The notes beneath the pieces are model-generated. The model saw nothing but the letters and a program-made list of their open reading frames with translations. It searched no databases and was not told where the DNA came from. From assembly GCA_037439785.1 (NCBI GenBank), contig JBBIVJ010000009.1, positions 56,803 to 120,802 on the forward strand: DNA of 64,000 bases. The letters run 5' to 3'. Below are positions 9,027 to 17,716 of this stretch, piece by piece (the first letter of the stretch is position 1; every line of letters begins with the position of its first letter). A program made the position numbers and the translations under genes. Origin of the DNA: DSVZ01 sp037439785. GTDB taxonomy: Bacteria; Verrucomicrobiota; Verrucomicrobiia; Limisphaerales; J093.

Positions 9027-10124
9027 TCAATCCCAGGTGACGTTGAAGGCCTCGTCGGCGGGAGCAACCAAGCGGGGGGGCGGCTCTTCTGGACCGGCGG
9101 GGGTCGGGGCGGTGGGTTTTGCGTGGCGGCGGCGCCGCGCCGCCGGGAACGCAGCGGGTGCCGGCCGTGGGGAGGTGGGGTGGTCGGTGACGGGTGAAGA
9201 TCGGGCGGCGGCCTGCAGGGCGTTGCGCAGGGTGAAGGGGCTGCCCATGTGGAGGACCTCGGCCACCCAGCGCAGCGACAGGGTGGTTTCCCGGCGCAGC
9301 CGTTGGGCGATGCGGACTTTTTCCGGGTCGCCTTTGCGGCGGCGGGCCAGCTCCTCCAGCGTCCAGCCACGGCGTTCCAGTTCCTCGGCCAGCAGCGCGC
9401 GGCCAAGTTCTTCCCGGGCGGGGTGGGGTGCGGCCGACCGCGCGCGGCCGCGGCCGGTCTGGGCGCGCATTTGGTCCAACAGCGCCCGGCGGAAGGCGGC
9501 GTCGCCAAACGCCCACCCCCGCCGCAGGGCCCGCCAGTGAGGCGGCTCGGGTTGCTGGCGAAGGGCCTCGAGCGCCTCTGCCCAGGCGCGGCGGTGGGCC
9601 TCGCTGTCCGTTTGCCAACCGCACGCCGCCAGCAGGCGGTCCACCACCAGCCAGGGCGGACACGCGGAGGGGAGACCCAGCACGGTCGCCAGGCTGCCGG
9701 CCGGGTAGGCGGCGAGGGGCTGATCGGTGGCCAGGAGGCCGAGACGGGCGGGGCTCAGGAGCACGTGCAGGCAGGCGTCGCGGAAGTACGCGGTCGCCGG
9801 CGCGACCGGCACGGCGCGGTAACGGCCGGCGAAGAGATGGCCGCGCAGGCCGCGGCGGCGGTTGTAGCGGTGGGTGAAGGTGCCCAGCCACCACTTCATG
9901 CCGGTGACGAGGTTGGGGTGCAGGGTTTCCACCACCAGGTGGGCGTGGTCCGGCAACGCGCAGTAGGCATGGACGCGCCAGCCGGTCTTGGTGCAGGCGG
10001 CGCCCAGTTCTTCGAAGAAGTGGGCCACCGCCTCCGGCTCGGCGAAGACCGGTTCGGCGCGGTTGGTGCGCACGGTCAGGTGGTACACTGCGCCGGGGTA
10101 CTCGAGCCGCAGGGGGTAGGGCAT
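9027..10124 (-). CDS. RAYT/Y1-type transposase-like protein, catalytic Tyr apparently replaced by His
   Basis: A 365-residue protein. Its first 130 residues match the REP-associated tyrosine transposase (IS200-like Y1) domain: RLEYPGAVYHLTVRTNRAEP, the metal-binding HUH-type pair in ALPDHAHLVVE (His60, His62), and RGHLFAGRYRAV. The tyrosine normally present in A-C-x-Y-V-x-L-N-P aligns with His120 (A-C-L-H-V-L-L-S-P). The C-terminus has the helical segment seen in verrucomicrobial copies (LRRETTLSLRWVAEVLHMGS) and then a low-complexity tail. It follows the deacetylase gene by 8 bp. No inverted repeats of a mobile element flank it, so it is probably resident and possibly acts on, or is a relic of a system acting on, the palindromic repeats elsewhere in the window. 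Confidence 0.8.
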   Translation of the reverse strand: MPYPLRLEYPGAVYHLTVRTNRAEPVFAEPEAVAHFFEELGAACTKTGWRVHAYCALPDHAHLVVETLHPNLVTGMKWWLGTFTHRYNRRRGLRGHLFAGRYRAVPVAPATAYFRDACLHVLLSPARLGLLATDQPLAAYPAGSLATVLGLPSACPPWLVVDRLLAACGWQTDSEAHRRAWAEALEALRQQPEPPHWRALRRGWAFGDAAFRRALLDQMRAQTGRGRARSAAPHPAREELGRALLAEELERRGWTLEELARRRKGDPEKVRIAQRLRRETTLSLRWVAEVLHMGSPFTLRNALQAAARSSPVTDHPTSPRPAPAAFPAARRRRHAKPTAPTPAGPEEPPPRLVAPADEAFNVTWD

Positions 10125-10132
10125 GGGGGAGT

Positions 10133-11014
10133 TCAGCCGGGGCGCCAGCGTTCCAGCCGGCGGCGCAAGGCCGCGTGGCGTTCCGCATCGGGCACCAGGT
10201 TGGGGAAGTCACGCAACAGGCGGTCGGCGTCGGGGATTTCCCCCCAGGCCGTGACGGTGAACACCTCCAGCGCGCCGCCGGCGGACAGACCCAGTTCGCG
10301 GCGGCGGCGGTCGAAACGCGCGCGCAGGGTCTGGCGCCAGGCCGCGAGGCTGGCCGGGGGGGCCATCTGGTGGCGGCCTACCCAGGGCAGCCATTCGCGA
10401 ATCTGGCTTTGATGGCACCAGGTCATCCGCGCGATTTCCTCGAAGGCCGGCTCAACATCCACCGCCAGGTCATGGCTGTTGGCGCCGAACATATAGCCGT
10501 CGTACACGCTCAAGATGACCGGGACCGGGCAGGGCGTGGAGTGGGTTTCGTCGGCCGGGTACTCGGGGGTGAAGGCGTGGGGGACGTTGATCATGTAGGC
10601 CACTTCGCGGATGGCCTGCGCGATGGCCAGGTGGTCCACGTGCACCCCGGCCAGGGGGTCTGCCGGCAGGGGCGGACAAAACAGGTAATCGGGCTGGAAG
10701 TCCCGGATGGCCTTCCAGAGCGCGGCCAGCAGCGGGATGTCCACCCGCAGGCAGGCCTCGCGCGGCACCCGGCCGTCGGGCAGGCGCAGCAACTCGAACT
10801 CGTAGCCGCCGACCCGCGCCGAGTCCAGTTGCTCGGCCAGCCGCAGGCGGCCGGTTTCCTCGCGCGGGCGGGAATGATGCCCCGCGCAGCCGTCGGTGCA
10901 CACAAGCACCTTGCGCCGGACGGCCGGCCCCGGCCGGCGCCGCCACAACTCGAAGGTGCCGGCCGCGGTGAACTCGAAGTCGTCAAAGTGGGCGTGAACG
11001 AACAGCAGCCTCAT
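10133..11014 (-). CDS. PIG-L/LmbE family zinc-dependent deacetylase
   Basis: A 293-residue cytoplasmic protein. The zinc motif is H-A-H-F-D-D-F-E (residues 7-14), a variant of the family's A-H-P-D-D-E, and the second metal site is HVDH (125-128). Members remove acetyl groups from N-acetylglucosamine-type sugars or related conjugates (GlcNAc-PI, GlcNAc-Ins, bacillithiol precursors). The substrate cannot be named here. The ATG at 11014 is preceded by a convincing promoter whose -10 box ends 11 nt upstream. It is the first gene of a probable pair with the RAYT-like gene. Confidence 0.85.
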   Translation of the reverse strand: MRLLFVHAHFDDFEFTAAGTFELWRRRPGPAVRRKVLVCTDGCAGHHSRPREETGRLRLAEQLDSARVGGYEFELLRLPDGRVPREACLRVDIPLLAALWKAIRDFQPDYLFCPPLPADPLAGVHVDHLAIAQAIREVAYMINVPHAFTPEYPADETHSTPCPVPVILSVYDGYMFGANSHDLAVDVEPAFEEIARMTWCHQSQIREWLPWVGRHQMAPPASLAAWRQTLRARFDRRRRELGLSAGGALEVFTVTAWGEIPDADRLLRDFPNLVPDAERHAALRRRLERWRPG

Positions 11015-11025
11015 GCGGTGCGGCG

Positions 11026-11054
11026 AGCGTAGTCGCGCGGCCGCCGGGGCTCAA
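11026..11054 (-). promoter_or_regulatory. Promoter for the LmbE-type deacetylase gene
   Basis: On the minus strand TTGAGC - 17 nt - TACGCT, ending 11 nt before the ATG at 11014. The predicted mRNA leader is about 5 nt or less. Confidence 0.5.
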
Positions 11055-11129
11055 GGTCGGCCCCGCCTGTGCACTGGCCGGAGCGTCCGCCAGCGCCTAC
11101 ACTACGGCGGAAAACCTGGTCCCCCAGCC

Positions 11130-11537
11130 ATGAAAACTGCCACCCAACTGGCCATCTTCCTGGCCAATCAACCCGGCGCCCTGGCCCGCGTTTGCACGGC
11201 CCTGGCCGAGGCCGGCATCAACATCCTCGCCCTGGCCACCAGCGACACCGTGGACCATTCGGTGGTGCGAATGGTGGTGAGCGATCCCCGCAAGGCCATC
11301 TTCCTGCTCGAGGAGCGGGGGCTGCTGGTGGTCGAGAGCGAGGTGTTGCTGTTGACCGGTGCCAACCAGCCCGGTGCCCTGGCCGAGATCAGCCAGCGCC
11401 TGGCCCGGGCGCAGGTCAACATTGACTACCTGTATTGCGCCAGCGCGCCGGAGTCGCCGGCCGGGTTGCTGGTGCTCCGGGTCAACCACCTGCGCAAGGC
11501 GCGGCAGGCGCTGCGCCGGCTGGCGGCTGCTCAGTAG
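11130..11537 (+). CDS. Tandem ACT-domain protein
   Basis: A 135-residue protein made of two ACT domains: TQLAIFLANQPGALARVCTA with AGINILALATSDTVDHSVVR, then EVLLLTGANQPGALAEISQR with AQVNIDYLYCAS. ACT pairs bind amino acids and regulate enzymes or act as free sensors; similar two-domain proteins are common in bacteria and lack a catalytic partner. Start at 11130 because the first domain begins at once and codons upstream are of shadow character. The last 7 bp overlap the 3' end of the convergent DUF1844 gene. Confidence 0.85.
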   Translation: MKTATQLAIFLANQPGALARVCTALAEAGINILALATSDTVDHSVVRMVVSDPRKAIFLLEERGLLVVESEVLLLTGANQPGALAEISQRLARAQVNIDYLYCASAPESPAGLLVLRVNHLRKARQALRRLAAAQ

Positions 11538-11995
11538 CGCTTGACGAAGCGCTTGCCCCCGCCCCCCTCTTCCTCCCGACGGTCCGCGGGGGCGGCCGTT
11601 TCCGGGGCCGGCGCCGCCGATGGGGCGGGGGAAGCGGGTTGCGGGGCCGCCGGCGTGGCCGCGTCGGCCGCGGGGGGCGTACGGGACGACGTCTCGGCCG
11701 CCTCGGCCGCCTGGACAAAGGCCAGCCGCAGGTCGGTCAGGGTATCGGCCAGGACGGCTGCCTCGTCCGGGGAGAGGTTGCCGCGGGTACGGGTCTCGAG
11801 CGCCTCCAGGGTGTCAATGAAGAGGCTGGCGGCTTCAAGGTTGACCTCGCGGCGACCGGTGTCGGGATGAGGAGCCCGGCCCAGAAACAGGGCTGCAAGG
11901 TTGGCCTGTTGCAGCACCAGGCCGGTGAAGAGCGCGGAGTGCCGTTCGGCCTGCCCGGCCGGTGGGGGGGAGGGAGTCGAAGGGTCCGGGTTCAT
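11531..11995 (-). CDS. DUF1844 domain protein
   Basis: A 154-residue protein. Residues ~20-95 match DUF1844: ALFTGLVLQQANLAALFLGR, a Pro-x-Thr-Gly-x-x-Glu-Val-Asn-Leu-Glu stretch, LFIDTLEALETRTRGNLSPD and LADTLTDLRLAFVQ. A Pro/Ala-rich linker and a basic end (GGGGKRFVKRY) follow. Function is unknown; the domain is typical of Acidobacteria, PVC bacteria and Deltaproteobacteria. Its ATG overlaps the stop of the LON-domain gene (ATGA), so the two are co-translated. The 3' end overlaps the convergent ACT gene by 7 bp. Confidence 0.85.
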   Translation of the reverse strand: MNPDPSTPSPPPAGQAERHSALFTGLVLQQANLAALFLGRAPHPDTGRREVNLEAASLFIDTLEALETRTRGNLSPDEAAVLADTLTDLRLAFVQAAEAAETSSRTPPAADAATPAAPQPASPAPSAAPAPETAAPADRREEEGGGGKRFVKRY

Positions 11996-12657
11996 GCCTC
12001 GGAGTCTTCCGGTTCCCGTTCGCTTTGGAGAAACCGCACCAGGTAGCGCAGGCGGTCCTCCAGACGCAGGGTCTCGAGGATGATCTGGCGCTGACGGGGG
12101 TCCCGCAACAGCGTGGCCGAGACCAGGTCGGTCAACTGCTCGGCGTCCTCCTGGCGGGCCAGTTGTTCCAGCGCCTCCTGGAAGGCCAGCAGGGTGGGGG
12201 GGTGGGGACCGCTCTGGCCGGGGCTGATGACCTTGGTCTCTTCGAGGCTTTGCTGCAGGCGGTCGCGGGTCAGTTCCAGCACGCGGGTGGTCAGGGCCTG
12301 CACCACCAGCCCGCTGTCGCCGGCGGGGGGGAGGGACTCGACCACGTGCATCCGGTAGGGCCGGTATTGCACGGCGCGACCCAGCCGGATGCGGGCCAGC
12401 CCCTGGAGGATCAGATGGGAGGTGCCGTCCGGGCGGGTGACGCAGGCCCGCACCAGCCCCAGGCCGGCCACGCTGAAGGGGGTTTCCCGTACCCGGTCCT
12501 TGCGCCGGAGGGCGACGGCGAACATCCGCGGACCTTCCAGCACATTGGCGAGCATCCGCCGGTAGCGGGGCTCGAAGATGTACAGGGGCAACATCGCCTG
12601 GGGGAACAGGATGGCGTTGCCCAGGGTCATGACCGGGACGGCCGGCGGCACCTGCAT
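11992..12657 (-). CDS. Stand-alone LON substrate-binding domain protein
   Basis: About 221 residues matching the N-terminal domain of Lon protease without ATPase or protease parts: VPVMTLGNAILFPQAMLPLY, IFEPRYRRML, RMFAVALRRKD, VTRPDGTSHLILQGLARIRL and a helical C-terminal half. In bacteria such free LON domains are of unknown role, perhaps peptide binding. ATG 12657 is preferred; an in-frame GTG at 12681 would add eight residues. It is coupled to DUF1844 by a 4-bp overlap and lies divergent from the coiled-coil gene. Confidence 0.85.
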   Translation of the reverse strand: MQVPPAVPVMTLGNAILFPQAMLPLYIFEPRYRRMLANVLEGPRMFAVALRRKDRVRETPFSVAGLGLVRACVTRPDGTSHLILQGLARIRLGRAVQYRPYRMHVVESLPPAGDSGLVVQALTTRVLELTRDRLQQSLEETKVISPGQSGPHPPTLLAFQEALEQLARQEDAEQLTDLVSATLLRDPRQRQIILETLRLEDRLRYLVRFLQSEREPEDSEA

Positions 12658-12712
12658 GGAAGGGAGTGTAGTCCGGACCACCCCCTGCGCAAGCCTCCGT
12701 CCGGGAAGCTAC

Positions 12713-12741
12713 TTGCCTTGCCGGCCCGGCCGACTCAGACT
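12713..12741 (+). promoter_or_regulatory. Promoter for the coiled-coil protein gene
   Basis: TTGCCT - 17 nt - CAGACT, ending 9 nt before the ATG at 12751, so transcription should start within a few bases of the start codon. Confidence 0.4.
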
Positions 12742-12750
12742 GCCGTCCAA

Positions 12751-13518
12751 ATGAACTCGAAGGCGCCGGTTGTCATTCTGGTGGTGCTCTGCCTGGCCCT
12801 GCTGGCGGCCTTGGTCGTGCGGCACAACAAGGCCGTGAGCGAAAAACGCGCGGACCAGCAGCGGATTCTCCAACTCTCCAACGAGTGGGCCTCCGCCCGC
12901 GCCCGGCTGGACGAGCTGGAGACCGTCAACAACAGCCTCCGCTCCGACCGCGACACCGCCACGGCCTCCCTGGACCGCACCACCGCCCAACTGGCCCAGG
13001 TGCGCGAGACCCTGGCCGAGACCGAACGCAAGGTGGCCGAGGCCACTCAGACCCTCCAGGCCAGGGCCGCCGAGCTGGAGCAGTTGGAAGCCCGTGCCAA
13101 AAACCTCGAAAGCCAGAACCTCGGCCTCGAAAAGCAGGCCGCGGACATGCGCCAGGCCATCCAAAACCTTGAGACCCAGATCGCCGACACCCGCCAGCGC
13201 CTGGCCACTGCCGAAGGCGACCGCGATTTCCTGCTCAACGAACTGCTCCGCCTCCAGCGCGAAAAAACCACCCTCGAAACCCGCCTCAACGACATCACCG
13301 CCCTGCGCGAACAGATCGCCCGCATCCGCGAAGACCTGGCCGAGACCCGCCGCCTCGAGGCCCTCCGCCGCAACCTCTACGGCCCGGCCTCGCTCAAGGG
13401 CGGCGAGCTTCGCCAACGCGGCCCGCGGCGCGAGGGCGAAATCAAACCGCCGGACCTGGACGTGGAAATCCGCCGCGACGGCGGCACCCGCATCATGGCC
13501 CCGCCCCCGCGGCCCTGA
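12751..13518 (+). CDS. Membrane-anchored coiled-coil protein of unknown function
   Basis: A 255-residue protein. Residues 5-24 (APVVILVVLCLALLAALVV) form one transmembrane helix, then a long heptad-rich coiled coil runs from about 30 to 220 (LDELETVNNSLRSDRD, LAETERKVAEATQTLQARAA, LETQIADTRQRLATAEGDRD). The C-terminus is Pro/Arg-rich and disordered. Start at 12751 because the helix follows directly. I recognise no family beyond general coiled-coil similarity. It is the first of three plus-strand genes with purA and uppS, but purA has its own promoter. Confidence 0.75.
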   Translation: MNSKAPVVILVVLCLALLAALVVRHNKAVSEKRADQQRILQLSNEWASARARLDELETVNNSLRSDRDTATASLDRTTAQLAQVRETLAETERKVAEATQTLQARAAELEQLEARAKNLESQNLGLEKQAADMRQAIQNLETQIADTRQRLATAEGDRDFLLNELLRLQREKTTLETRLNDITALREQIARIREDLAETRRLEALRRNLYGPASLKGGELRQRGPRREGEIKPPDLDVEIRRDGGTRIMAPPPRP

Positions 13519-13552
13519 GCCGGCGACCGTCGCCCGGTCCCGGCGGGCAACG

Positions 13553-13582
13553 TTGACGCACCGCCGCCCGCTCCACTAAGTT
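13553..13582 (+). promoter_or_regulatory. Promoter for purA
   Basis: TTGACG - 18 nt - TAAGTT. The ATG of purA is at 13652, so the leader would be about 60 nt, longer than for most genes here. Confidence 0.5.
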
Positions 13583-13651
13583 CCCGGAGCAGTTCACCGG
13601 CCTGCCTCCAAACCTGCACGCCACCGACTGCCGCGTTTTCCCGGGTCCATT

Positions 13652-14920
13652 ATGGCCAACACCATCCTCGTGGGCGCCCAATGGGGCGACGAAGGCAAGG
13701 GCAAGATCATTGACGTCCTGGCCGAACGCTCCGACTACATCGTCCGCACCGCCGGCGGCAACAACGCCGGCCACACCGTCTTCATGGGCACCCAGAAATA
13801 CGTCCTCCACCTCGTCCCCTCCGGCATCCTCTGGCCCGGCAAGCTGTGCGTCATCGGCAACGGCGTTGTCGTGGACCCCGTCAGTCTGGTCGAGGAGATC
13901 GAAGGTTTGCGTGCCCTGGGCGTGAAGGTGGACGGCAACCTGTTCCTGAGCGATAGCGCCCACCTGGTCATGCCCTACCACCGGCTGCTGGACGAGCAAC
14001 GGGAGCTGCGCAAGGGTCGCCACAAGATCGGCACCACCAAGCGCGGCATCGGCCCCGCTTACGGCGACAAGGCCGCCCGCGTGGGCCTGCGCGTGCTGGA
14101 CCTCATCCAGCCGGAGCGCTTCGCGACGCTCCTGCGTCAGCGCCTGCGCGAAAACAACGCCGTGCTCCGCGCCCTCGGAGCGCGTCCCCTGTCCTTTGCC
14201 CGCGTGCACGCGACCTACCGGCGCGCCGGCGATTATCTCCGCCCCTTCGTGACCTCGACGGTGGTGCTGCTGCACGAGGCCGCCCGGCGCGGGGCGGACA
14301 TCCTGTTCGAGGGCGCCCAGGGTACGTTCCTGGACATTGACCACGGCACCTACCCGTATGTGACCTCCTCGAACACCACCGCCGGCGGGGCCTGCACCGG
14401 CTCGGGCGTGCCCCCCACCCGCATGGACCACGTGGTCGGCGTCATGAAGGCCTACACCACCCGCGTGGGCGAAGGGCCCCTGCCCACCGAGAACGCCGAG
14501 ATCGCCGACCTGCTTCACGGCATGGGCCGCGAGTTCGGCGCCACCACCGGCCGCCCCCGCCGCTGCGGCTGGGCCGACACCGTCGTTACCCGCCACGCCG
14601 TCATGGTCAACGGCATTAACCGGCTGGCCATCACCAACGTGGACGGCCTGGACACGGTCCAGACCCTCAAGGTCTGTGTCGGCTACCGGCACGGCGACCG
14701 CCGCTACGAACACGTGCCGGCGGATGCCGCCGTGCTGGCCGAGTGCGAGCCCGAGTACGTCGAGTTCCCCGGCTGGCTCACGCCCACCAGCCACATCCGG
14801 GAGTGGCGCCGGCTGCCCGCCCGCTGTCGGGCCTACCTCAAGGCCCTGGCCGAGCTGAGCCACACCCGGCTGGCCATGGTCTCGGTGGGGCCGGCCCGCG
14901 AGCAAACCATCTTCCTGTGA
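13652..14920 (+). CDS. purA: Adenylosuccinate synthase
   Basis: A 422-residue enzyme joining IMP and aspartate with GTP, the first committed step to AMP. The P-loop-like GDEGKGK is at residues 12-18 with catalytic Asp13, and His41 sits in N-N-A-G-H-T. FEGAQGTFLDIDHGTYPYVT is the conserved IMP loop, and GATTGRPRRCGWADTVVTRH plus AITNVDGLDTVQTLKVC complete the signature. Length fits the family. uppS follows after 31 bp, probably on the same transcript. Confidence 0.97.
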   Translation: MANTILVGAQWGDEGKGKIIDVLAERSDYIVRTAGGNNAGHTVFMGTQKYVLHLVPSGILWPGKLCVIGNGVVVDPVSLVEEIEGLRALGVKVDGNLFLSDSAHLVMPYHRLLDEQRELRKGRHKIGTTKRGIGPAYGDKAARVGLRVLDLIQPERFATLLRQRLRENNAVLRALGARPLSFARVHATYRRAGDYLRPFVTSTVVLLHEAARRGADILFEGAQGTFLDIDHGTYPYVTSSNTTAGGACTGSGVPPTRMDHVVGVMKAYTTRVGEGPLPTENAEIADLLHGMGREFGATTGRPRRCGWADTVVTRHAVMVNGINRLAITNVDGLDTVQTLKVCVGYRHGDRRYEHVPADAAVLAECEPEYVEFPGWLTPTSHIREWRRLPARCRAYLKALAELSHTRLAMVSVGPAREQTIFL

Positions 14921-14951
14921 GCCGCGGCGTCCGCCCCGCCCGGTGCACGCC

Positions 14952-15686
14952 ATGAGCCCGGCCGCCCACCTCAGCCCCCAGGCCCTGGCCCACCTGCCCC
15001 AGCACGTGGCCATCATCATGGATGGCAACGGCCGCTGGGCCAAGGAACGCCACCTGCCCCGCGTCGAGGGCCACCGCGTCGGCGCCGAGTCCGCCCGCGC
15101 GGTGGTGCGGGCCGCCGGCGAGCTGGGCATCAAGTACCTGACCCTTTACGCCTTCTCGGTCGAGAACTGGAACCGCCCCAAGGACGAGGTGGACACGCTC
15201 ATGAAGTACCTGGCGCGCTACCTGAGGAGTGAAACGGCGGAACTGCAGCGCCACAACGTCCGGCTCGAGGCCATCGGCCAGATTTACCGCCTGCCCGAAT
15301 TCGTGCAGGAGCAACTGCACCGCACCCGGGCCGCCCTGGCCAAAAACAACGGCCTCACCCTCATCCTGGCCCTGAGCTACGGCGGCCGGGCCGAAATCGT
15401 GGACGCGGTCCGCGCCCTGGCCTGCAAGGTCAGGGCCGGCCAGATCGAGCCGGAGAAGATCAACGAGCAGGCCGTGGCCCAGCACCTGTACACCCACCAT
15501 TGGCCCGATCCCGACCTGCTCATCCGCACCAGTGGCGAGATGCGGGTCAGCAACTTCCTGCTCTGGCAGATTTCCTACGCCGAGTTCGTGGTCACCCCCA
15601 CCCTCTGGCCGGACTTCCGCAAGCCCCAGTTCTACGCCGCGCTCGAGGAATACGCCCGCCGCCACCGCCGCTTTGGGGGCGTCTGA
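14952..15686 (+). CDS. uppS: Isoprenyl transferase (di-trans,poly-cis-undecaprenyl diphosphate synthase)
   Basis: A 244-residue cis-prenyltransferase making undecaprenyl diphosphate, the lipid carrier for peptidoglycan and O-antigen. HVAIIMDGNGRWAKER contains catalytic Asp24. GHRVGAESARAVVRAAGELG, LYAFSVENWNRPKDEVDTLM and the C-terminal PDLLIRTSGEMRVSNFLLWQ with YAEFVVTPTLWPDF are all typical. ATG 14952 is used; an upstream in-frame GTG at 14943 adds three residues. Confidence 0.96.
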   Translation: MSPAAHLSPQALAHLPQHVAIIMDGNGRWAKERHLPRVEGHRVGAESARAVVRAAGELGIKYLTLYAFSVENWNRPKDEVDTLMKYLARYLRSETAELQRHNVRLEAIGQIYRLPEFVQEQLHRTRAALAKNNGLTLILALSYGGRAEIVDAVRALACKVRAGQIEPEKINEQAVAQHLYTHHWPDPDLLIRTSGEMRVSNFLLWQISYAEFVVTPTLWPDFRKPQFYAALEEYARRHRRFGGV

Positions 15687-15725
15687 GCGGGCCGGGCCGG
15701 CGCGGCCGTCCCTGCGGTGCCCCGC

Positions 15726-16646
15726 TCAGAACATCAACGCCGCGGCACCCACCACGCCCGCGTCATTGCCGAGGGCGGCCGGGACGATTTCCACCCCGCC
15801 GGCACTGAACTGCGTCGCCCGCGACAGCCGCTCCCGCATGACTGCGGCGAACAGGTCGAAATGCGCTTCCCCCATGCTCCCGCCCAGGATCAACCGTCGT
15901 GGCAGGAAGGTGTGGGCCAGGGTCCAGGCCCCCGCCGCCGACGCGGCCAGCACCCGGTCCAGGATCGCCCGCGCCGCTGCTTCTCCCCTTCCGGCAGCGG
16001 CAAAAACCGCCCGCGCATCGGCATAGCCGTGCCCCAGGCCGGCGGCCGCCACGGCCGTGCCCGAGACCAGCGATTCCAGGCAGCCGCGCGTCCCGCAGTA
16101 GCATTCGGGGCCGTCGCCCGCGACCAGCAGGTGGCCCAGCTCGGGGTGTTCGCCGCCGGCGCCGCGATAGATTTCGCCCCGCACGATGGCCGCGCCGCCC
16201 ACGCCGGTGCCGAGCGTGAGCATGACCACCGGATCGAAACCCCGGCCCGCACCGGCAAAGCATTCGCCCACCGCCGCGGCGTCCGCGTCGTTTTCCAGCC
16301 GCACCGGCGCGCCAAAACGCGCCCGCAACGGGGTGACGATGTCGCACCGGTCCCAGCCGCCCAGCGTGTAGGGGTTGTTGATCAGGCCGCGGGCGGGGTC
16401 CACCGGCCCCGCACAGCCGAGGCCGACGCCGCGCAGGTCCGCCGGCCGCCAGCCGGCCCGCGTGCAAACCGTTTCAATCGCCCCGGTCAACCGCTCAACC
16501 GCCCGCGCAAAGCCCAGTTCGGCCTCGGTGGGCAGGGTGACCCGGGCGCGGATTGCGCCGGCACCATCCACCACGGCCACGGCCATCTTGGTGCCGCCGA
16601 TGTCAATGCCGACGGCGCGGGCGTTGGGGGGTGTTGCAGGGCTCAT
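15726..16646 (-). CDS. ROK family sugar kinase (glucokinase-like)
   Basis: A 306-residue cytosolic kinase. AVGIDIGGTKMAVAVVDGAG is the phosphate loop, LENDADAAAVGECFAGAG carries the catalytic Asp region, and the ROK zinc site is E-C-Y-C-G-T-R-G-C-L-E. LGTGVGGAAIVRGEIYRGAG and GEHPELGHLLV hold the sugar-binding Glu-His-x-x-x-Gly-His signature. Start at 16646, where the ATG overlaps the pectate lyase stop (ATGA). The position after two polysaccharide-degrading genes suggests phosphorylation of a released sugar, though ROK specificity cannot be read from sequence. Confidence 0.92.
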   Translation of the reverse strand: MSPATPPNARAVGIDIGGTKMAVAVVDGAGAIRARVTLPTEAELGFARAVERLTGAIETVCTRAGWRPADLRGVGLGCAGPVDPARGLINNPYTLGGWDRCDIVTPLRARFGAPVRLENDADAAAVGECFAGAGRGFDPVVMLTLGTGVGGAAIVRGEIYRGAGGEHPELGHLLVAGDGPECYCGTRGCLESLVSGTAVAAAGLGHGYADARAVFAAAGRGEAAARAILDRVLAASAAGAWTLAHTFLPRRLILGGSMGEAHFDLFAAVMRERLSRATQFSAGGVEIVPAALGNDAGVVGAAALMF

Positions 16647-17716
16647 GGACCCTCCGCGTGGAGGACGCGCCAGCGGGCGAATTCCCGGGCGACAGCCCGC
16701 CCCCAGTCCCCGTACCACGCGTAACCAGTGCGCCGCTCCGGTTCAATTTCAGCCAGGGCGTATTTCACGAGGCCGTCGCGGCCGGTGAAGATGGGCCGCT
16801 GGTTCGCGATCTCGTAGAAGCGGGCCCAGAGCGGCGGCGCGTCCGGCGCGGGTTCGATCGTTTTGTCGCCCGCACGCGTGACCAGCCGCAGGCCGGTGAG
16901 CTGTGCGGTTTCAAACCAGGCCGCACCCGCGCGGATGGCTGCGCAGACCTCCGGCGAAGGGGCCGGCAGACTCATGAGCAGCCGCAGGACGCCCGCGCTC
17001 TCCGCGGCCGCCAGGGCCGCGGGTTCGAAGCTCCGCGCCGGGCGGGGCGCCAGGGTGACGGCGTCATGCTGGGCGGCCCAGACGGTGAGCCGCCCGTCCA
17101 CGCGCACCTGACTGCGCAAGATGCACCCCAGGCCACGCGAGAACGCCGCCTCGGCGCGTTGACGGTAGCCGGCTTCCAAGAAGGCAAAATCCGCGTCTCC
17201 GGCCACCATGCGCACCAGCTCCATCAGGTTCACCATCACCCCGTCGTTGAAGGTGATGTGCCGGGCGTAGCCGCGGCCCGGGGGGTGACGTTGCGGCCAG
17301 CCTCCATTGGAATACTGCGCGGCCAGGATGTGGTCCACCGCGCGCCGCACAGCTTCCGCCAGGGAGGGTTCCCCCGTGAAGCGGTGCATGCGGGCGAGGA
17401 ACCTGACCTCCCGGACGGTTGCGCCGTTGTCAAAGGTGCCCTGCAGTGAATGCCGGTCCCCGGTGAAGGGGCGGGAAAAGGTGTCGGTGTTTTTGGGCCA
17501 GTCACCCGAGGCGGTTTGATGGCTGAGGACGTTCTGGGCGACGCGCCGGGCTTCCGGGCCGCGATACCAGGCCTCTGGATGCCGCAACCAGGGCGACTCC
17601 TTAGCGTGCCCGGTGGTGGCCGGGCAGGGCGGCAGGAGGTGGGCCACGAGCAGGGCCAGACTCACGCCCAGCCGGGGCCGCAGGCATCGAAGCCCGGGAG
17701 GAGGCGCAGGGTTCAT
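16643..17716 (-). CDS. Pectate lyase, polysaccharide lyase family 10
   Basis: A 357-residue secreted enzyme that cleaves polygalacturonate by beta-elimination. After an N-terminal hydrophobic signal, PL10 signatures follow: NVLSHQTASGDWPKN, GTFDNGATVREVRFLAR, ILAAQYSNGGWPQRHPP, YARHITFNDGVMVNLMEL, then ARSFEPAALAAAES and the closing WARFYEIANQRPIFTGRDG with TGYAWYGDWGR. ATG 17716 overlaps the stop of the preceding hydrolase gene (ATGA). It is the middle gene of a coupled three-gene pectin/sugar set. Confidence 0.92.
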   Translation of the reverse strand: MNPAPPPGLRCLRPRLGVSLALLVAHLLPPCPATTGHAKESPWLRHPEAWYRGPEARRVAQNVLSHQTASGDWPKNTDTFSRPFTGDRHSLQGTFDNGATVREVRFLARMHRFTGEPSLAEAVRRAVDHILAAQYSNGGWPQRHPPGRGYARHITFNDGVMVNLMELVRMVAGDADFAFLEAGYRQRAEAAFSRGLGCILRSQVRVDGRLTVWAAQHDAVTLAPRPARSFEPAALAAAESAGVLRLLMSLPAPSPEVCAAIRAGAAWFETAQLTGLRLVTRAGDKTIEPAPDAPPLWARFYEIANQRPIFTGRDGLVKYALAEIEPERRTGYAWYGDWGRAVAREFARWRVLHAEGP

